The notes below the pieces were generated by a model. The model saw only the letters and a list, made by a program, of their open reading frames with translations, did not search any database and was not told the DNA's origin. A stretch of DNA of 18,743 nucleotides from Acidobacteriota bacterium (GTDB taxonomy: Bacteria; Acidobacteriota; Vicinamibacteria; Vicinamibacterales; UBA8438), in contig DQEK01000370.1 of NCBI GenBank assembly GCA_003533545.1, positions 1-18,743 of the forward strand, in the 5' to 3' direction. Below, piece after piece: positions 15,015 through 18,743 of this stretch; within the stretch, counting starts at the first letter, position 1; each line of letters starts with the position of its first letter. Position numbers and translations under genes: made by a program.

Positions 15015-16772
15015 ATGCCTCAGCCTATTTCCGCCAGTCGCCTCATACTCATCGCCGTCGTCCAGTTCACCATCGCCACTGGGGCCGTTACCGCGCAGAC
15101 CTCTTCTGGTGCCACCTTTACCCCAGTCACAGACGCCATGCTCCAAGACCCGTCGCCTGAGGATTGGCTCATGTGGCGCCGCACGCTCGACGGTTGGGGC
15201 TACAGCCCGCTCAACCAAGTCACGCGCGACAACGTTGGAGACCTCCGTATGGTCTGGACGCGCGCCTTGAGCCGCGGCAGTCAGCAGGGCACCCCGCTCG
15301 CATACGACGGCGTGCTCTATATGCCAAACCCACGGGACGTCATCCAAGCGATCGATGCCATCACCGGAGATCTGCTATGGGAACACCAGCGGGAGGTCCC
15401 CGAAAACGTCGGCGCTGGCGGCTTAGTCACCAACAACCGAAACATCGCTATTTACGAAACATCCATCATCGACACGAGCATCGATGGCCACGTGTTTGCG
15501 CTCGACGCCAACACCGGTGAAATGACGTGGGAGACCGAGATTCTTGACTACGAAACCTACCGCGCCCTGCAGAGCTCTGGGCCCATCATCGCGAACGGCA
15601 AAGTTATCTCCGGACGCAGCTGCCGCAAGCCGGAGTCCTGCGTTATCACCGCTCATGACGCGAGGACAGGCGCGGAACTGTGGCGACGAAGCACAATCCC
15701 TGCGCCCGGTGAACCGGGCGATGAAACTTGGGGCGACGTGGCGTTCGAAGACCGCCAACATGTCGGCGCTTGGATGGTCCCGAGCTACGATCCAGCGCTC
15801 AACTTGATCTACATCGGCACGTCCGTGACCTCGCCCGCACCAAAGTTCATGCTCGGCGGTACGGACCTGGCGCACCTGTACCACAACTCGACATTAGCAC
15901 TCGACGCCGACACCGGTGAGATCACGTGGTACTACCAACACCTCAACGACCACTGGGACCTGGACCATCCGTTCGAGCGCATCCTCGTCGACACCGCCGT
16001 TACCCCGGACCCCTCTGCTGTCAGCTGGATTAATCCCCGATTACGCCCAGGCGAACGACGAAACGTAATCACCGGGATCCCAGGTAAAACCGGGCTGGTC
16101 TATACGCTCGACCGCGAGACGGGCGAGTTCCTCTGGGCGACGCCTACCGTGACGCAAAACGTCATCGCGAGCATCGATGGAGCGACAGGCGCAGTAACCG
16201 AGAATGCAGAGACGGTGTTCACCGGCCTAGGTCAAGAGGTGCTGTCTTGTCCGTCGTGGATTGGCGGGAAAGACTGGGAGGCTGGCGCCTACAGCCCTCT
16301 GACCAACACCATGTTCTACCCGCTGCGAAACACCTGTGCACGGGTGCTCTCAACCATGGATGGCGGGCTGGCCATTTACCGACTCGCAGCGCGGTTCCAA
16401 TTGGCCCCTGGCACCGACCAACTGGGCACAGTCCGTGCCATATCGACTGAAACCGGCCGCACCGAATGGGTTCATGAACAACGCGCTGCCACCATGTCGC
16501 TGGTGACGACCGGTGGCGGACTGGTATTCGGAGGCGACGTGAACGGACGGTTCAGAGCCTTCGACCAACGCACCGGTGACGTGCTGTGGGAAATAAACCT
16601 CGGCTCGCCGGTCACCGGTTTCCCGATCAGCTACGCGGTCGATGGCCGACAATACGTCGCGGTCAGCACCGGCAACGCCGCCACCGCATCAGGCTTCATG
16701 GGACTCACACCAGAGCTCCGTCCCAGTGCTGGGAACAATCTATTCGTCTTTGCACTGCCGGACCGTCCCTAA
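15015..16772 (+). CDS. PQQ-binding beta-propeller dehydrogenase family, second paralogue
   Basis: The product has 585 residues. The ATG at 15015 has GGAG at 15004-15007, seven bases upstream, and begins a Sec signal (RLILIAVVQFTIATGAVTAQ, 9-28). The frame is open back to 14880, but that stretch includes the hairpin. Blades follow the PQQ pattern (QAIDAITGDLLWEH, ALDANTGEMTWE, AHDARTGAELWRR, TLDRETGEFLWAT). CPSWIGGKDWEAGAYSP at 412-428 is the typical central block of PQQ alcohol dehydrogenases. Catalytic Asp315 and Asp317 stand in HWDLDHPF. The usual GN metal-ligand Asn is replaced: GTSVTSP has Val271 there, and SCRKPESC (202-209) covers the Glu ligand region, with Glu207 shifted and two Cys that could pair. 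It is therefore a distinct subfamily whose cofactor and metal are uncertain. It is only distantly similar to the upstream paralogue, so not a recent duplication. Confidence 0.87.
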   Translation: MPQPISASRLILIAVVQFTIATGAVTAQTSSGATFTPVTDAMLQDPSPEDWLMWRRTLDGWGYSPLNQVTRDNVGDLRMVWTRALSRGSQQGTPLAYDGVLYMPNPRDVIQAIDAITGDLLWEHQREVPENVGAGGLVTNNRNIAIYETSIIDTSIDGHVFALDANTGEMTWETEILDYETYRALQSSGPIIANGKVISGRSCRKPESCVITAHDARTGAELWRRSTIPAPGEPGDETWGDVAFEDRQHVGAWMVPSYDPALNLIYIGTSVTSPAPKFMLGGTDLAHLYHNSTLALDADTGEITWYYQHLNDHWDLDHPFERILVDTAVTPDPSAVSWINPRLRPGERRNVITGIPGKTGLVYTLDRETGEFLWATPTVTQNVIASIDGATGAVTENAETVFTGLGQEVLSCPSWIGGKDWEAGAYSPLTNTMFYPLRNTCARVLSTMDGGLAIYRLAARFQLAPGTDQLGTVRAISTETGRTEWVHEQRAATMSLVTTGGGLVFGGDVNGRFRAFDQRTGDVLWEINLGSPVTGFPISYAVDGRQYVAVSTGNAATASGFMGLTPELRPSAGNNLFVFALPDRP

Positions 16773-16826
16773 TCTCCCGTCGTAACATTCCCATTGCCAA
16801 CCGCCACATCTCCAGGTCGATCTGCG

Positions 16827-17963
16827 GTGTCTGACCCAATCCCCGTTCCATCTGCAACCATAGTAGAAAGCGACGCTGGACTCGCGGCTGCCTGTCGCCG
16901 CTGGTCGAAGGCGACGGCCATTGGACTCGATACAGAATTCATCCGGGAACGAACTTACTATCCGCGACCCGCACTCCTGCAGGTTGCCGACGCCAAGGGA
17001 GTCGTCCTCGTCGACCCCTTGCGGATCTCAGACTTCGGTCCTTTCGCTGACATACTGAACAACCCCGCCGCTCTTATCGTTATGCATGCCTGCGGCGAGG
17101 ACCTCGAGGTGCTAGACGTCATGACAGGGACCACGCCACAACGAATTTTCGACACGCAACTGGCAGGTGCATTCGCCGGTCATGGTTTTTCTCTCGGTTA
17201 TCGGGACCTCGTAGCGGCACTCCTACAAACGTCACTTGACAAAGGCGAAACCCGTTCTAATTGGCTTCAGCGGCCACTGACCCCTGCGCAGTTGCACTAC
17301 GCAGCCCTCGATGTTCTATACCTGGGCCCGATGCATCGGCACCTGACGCAACAACTCGAACAGAAGCACCGACTGAATTGGGTGACAGAAGAATTCGACC
17401 ACCAGCGACGAGCGCGAGCGGAAGACAGCCACCCGACATCGGCGTATCGCAAAGTGCGTGGACGCGGTGCGCTAACACCTCCAAATCATGCTGCGCTGCG
17501 CGCACTGGCGACCTGGCGCGAGACCGAAGCGATGGCCCAAAATCGCCCACGCCGTCATGTGCTCCCCGACGACGCCCTGATTGGCCTAGCTCGGACCCTT
17601 CCCGGTTCGATCGGAGACCTGGCATCCGTGCGAGGACTGTCATCGACCGCCAGACAGCGCTATGGACCGACGCTCTTAGACTGCATTGCTGGGGCACGCA
17701 GCACGGAACCGGCCGAACTGGACCGTCCGATGAATTTCCGCCCGCATGCCGAGGTCCTCAAGCTGCTCAAAGCGGCTGCGGCTCAATCGGCCGAAACACT
17801 AGACCTGCCTCCAGAACTGGTTGCGACACGACGCGGGCTCGAAGCACTCCTGACTATTAGACTCCGAGACGACAGCCACATTCCCCCAGAATTCAACGGC
17901 TGGCGGCGTGCCGGCATCACTAACGCGCTACTGACCTGTCTCCCCAAGAAAGCACACGACTAA
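16827..17963 (+). CDS. rnd: Ribonuclease D (3'-5' exoribonuclease)
   Basis: The product has 378 residues from the GTG at 16827, close to the usual RNase D length (~375). A TTG at 16794 in the same frame has no ribosome site; the GTG has AGG about ten bases upstream, so the start is moderately sure. The DEDDy exonuclease motifs are complete: GLDTEF with Asp35/Glu37, HACGEDLEVL with Asp92, and HYAALD with Tyr158/Asp162. The central FDTQLAG is also present. An HRDC domain follows at about 218-290 (ALRALATWRE through LLDCIAG), and a second, weaker HRDC-like helical region fills the C-terminus. The enzyme trims 3' ends of tRNA precursors and other stable RNAs in the cytoplasm. It is the only clearly cytoplasmic product in the window. 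It begins 54 bp after the second quinoprotein and may be co-transcribed, although the functions are unrelated. Confidence 0.92.
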   Translation: MSDPIPVPSATIVESDAGLAAACRRWSKATAIGLDTEFIRERTYYPRPALLQVADAKGVVLVDPLRISDFGPFADILNNPAALIVMHACGEDLEVLDVMTGTTPQRIFDTQLAGAFAGHGFSLGYRDLVAALLQTSLDKGETRSNWLQRPLTPAQLHYAALDVLYLGPMHRHLTQQLEQKHRLNWVTEEFDHQRRARAEDSHPTSAYRKVRGRGALTPPNHAALRALATWRETEAMAQNRPRRHVLPDDALIGLARTLPGSIGDLASVRGLSSTARQRYGPTLLDCIAGARSTEPAELDRPMNFRPHAEVLKLLKAAAAQSAETLDLPPELVATRRGLEALLTIRLRDDSHIPPEFNGWRRAGITNALLTCLPKKAHD

Positions 17964-17975
17964 CCAGAAGCCCTG

Positions 17976-18006
17976 GTGCCAGACAGCCGGCACTTCACTC
18001 AGTGCC
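17976..18006. repeat. Two overlapping, mutually exclusive small hairpins
   Basis: GTGCC (17976-17980) can pair with GGCAC (17989-17993), and GGCACT (17989-17994) can pair instead with AGTGCC (18001-18006). Both lie 13-43 bases after the RNase D stop. Stems are short (5-6 bp), so their role is unclear. Confidence 0.3.
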
Positions 18007-18042
18007 AGAAGAGGTTCTAGTCCGGTTCTAGAGGTACTGCGA

Positions 18043-18064
18043 GCCGTCCCGCAGCCGGGACGGC
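18043..18064. terminator. Hairpin between convergent genes
   Basis: GCCGTCCC (18043-18050), loop GCAGCC, GGGACGGC (18057-18064): a perfect 8 bp stem. It sits between the converging RNase D and VWA genes and immediately follows the VWA stop. It could serve both directions, but neither side has a T-run. Confidence 0.5.
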
Positions 18065-18066
18065 AC

Positions 18067-18743
18067 CTACCGCACGCGAATCGGGCGAGATGGCGTGCTC
18101 CGCACTCGGTGCCGTCGCCGGGTCACGCGTACTTCGATTTCCTCCGGAGGCACCAATCCCACTGGACGAGCGTAGGTCACCAGGTACTGATTGATGATGT
18201 CGTTGGCGATCTGGGTCAAGATTTTCGGCACGGCCGAACTGGCCCCCAGTTCTTCTCTGGCTCCACCGGTGACCGTCGGCAACTGTTCGAACAGTTTGGC
18301 TCGGTCCCTATCTCCCGTGCCCTGGACGAGAATCCCTCTCGTGGCGGTAGTGGACGCACTATAGTTGTTGGAAAACGCTGGCAGTCCCAGGTCACCAAAG
18401 CCTCGTACGATGAGCGAGTGCACAGCCACCATGCGATCCCGAAGCACCCCGAGAACCTGATCGGCGTCGAGGCCCTGCCCTCCACGGGGAGAAACCACGC
18501 CACTACTGGGCAGTCGGGAGCTTGCGAGGCTGCCACTTGAACTGTTGGAACCTCCCTCGCTCGTAATGAGGATGATGATCGGTCGGATGGCACCGCGTCG
18601 GTCAAGGTCGACTGCAGTCTCGGCCACGGCATTCAACAGATACGAACTTGTCTCTGAGAAACCTCTATACCTCGAAAATCCCTCACGAAGCCGAGCCTTG
18701 TTAGAGGTGTAATCCACGATCGTTCGCATTTGGTCGCCAAACG
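18067..18743 (-). CDS. VWA-domain protein, acidobacterial VWFA-related type (N-terminus outside window)
   Basis: The frame stays open to the right edge (codons for F-G-D-Q precede an internal ATG at 18729), so the gene is cut and 225 complete codons, the last a stop, are visible. The visible part is the second half of a von Willebrand A fold. FGDQMRTIVDYTSN and the LREGFSRYRGFSETSSYL helix correspond to the segment after the MIDAS strand. RPIIILITSEGG is the strand that normally carries the late MIDAS acidic/Thr site. A long Ser/Gly-rich loop follows, then MVAVHSLIVRGFG and a C-terminal tail with QIANDIINQYLVTYARP. That tail, QY-x-x-TY-x-P before a final strand, is typical of the VWFA-related domain expanded in Acidobacteriota. 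The DxSxS MIDAS motif itself lies off the window. These proteins are usually exported and of unknown ligand. Confidence 0.82.
   Translation of the reverse strand, partial: FGDQMRTIVDYTSNKARLREGFSRYRGFSETSSYLLNAVAETAVDLDRRGAIRPIIILITSEGGSNSSSGSLASSRLPSSGVVSPRGGQGLDADQVLGVLRDRMVAVHSLIVRGFGDLGLPAFSNNYSASTTATRGILVQGTGDRDRAKLFEQLPTVTGGAREELGASSAVPKILTQIANDIINQYLVTYARPVGLVPPEEIEVRVTRRRHRVRSTPSRPIRVR

Noticed and set aside
13119..16772. Recent tandem duplication of the quinoprotein gene
   Set aside because: The two proteins differ in length, ligand motifs and most blade sequences, so they are distant paralogues.
17261..17860. 199-codon plus-strand frame inside RNase D
   Set aside because: It lies in another frame of a gene with all DEDDy motifs; its Arg/Pro/Ser-rich composition is typical of a GC-rich shadow frame.

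Overview
The window is GC-rich (by eye), densely coded bacterial DNA. It carries thirteen intact or edge-cut protein genes, one probable gene remnant, and no rRNA, tRNA, CRISPR or insertion sequence that I could see. Almost every product has an export signal (Sec, lipoprotein or Tat). The mix of families is what I would expect from an environmental Acidobacteriota, most like the Vicinamibacteria: a CRTAC1-type FG-GAP/ASPIC protein with a TPR lipoprotein, DUF2911, PQQ beta-propeller dehydrogenases, a heme c/PHM-like copper monooxygenase fusion, an acidobacterial-type VWA protein, and secreted hypothetical proteins I recognise from that phylum. The assignment rests on family content alone; no 16S or marker search was possible.

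Layout from left to right. (1) A + strand NHL beta-propeller related to peptidyl-alpha-hydroxyglycine amidating lyase is cut by the left edge. (2) A leftward block runs from about 9.6 to 1.1 kb. In transcription order it holds a Tat-exported PhoD-like phosphatase/phosphodiesterase, a secreted acidobacterial hypothetical protein followed by a very strong hairpin, an exported epoxide-hydrolase-like alpha/beta hydrolase, a DUF2911 protein, a CRTAC1-like lipoprotein with seven Ca-binding FG-GAP motifs, and a TPR lipoprotein. The last two overlap by four bases (GTGA). (3) A small exported lipocalin-like protein lies on the + strand. (4) A leftward group holds a c-type cytochrome fused to a PHM-like copper monooxygenase, followed 23 bp later by a conserved secreted protein of unknown function, and then an ankyrin-repeat remnant. 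(5) Diverging from it are two tandem PQQ dehydrogenase-family proteins and then ribonuclease D on the + strand. (6) A VWA-domain protein on the - strand is cut by the right edge.

The most coherent functional unit is the divergent redox island at 10.5-16.8 kb. A heme c/Cu monooxygenase and its unknown partner face two periplasmic quinoproteins across a 186 bp intergenic region that has candidate promoters in both directions. The first quinoprotein keeps a full lanthanide-type metal-ligand set (Glu, Asn, Asp-x-Asp). The second keeps Asp-x-Asp but has lost the Asn. Monooxygenation followed by quinoprotein oxidation of an exported substrate is a reasonable inference, but the substrate is unknown. 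The DUF2911/CRTAC1/TPR cluster is a second conserved-looking and functionally undescribed envelope module.
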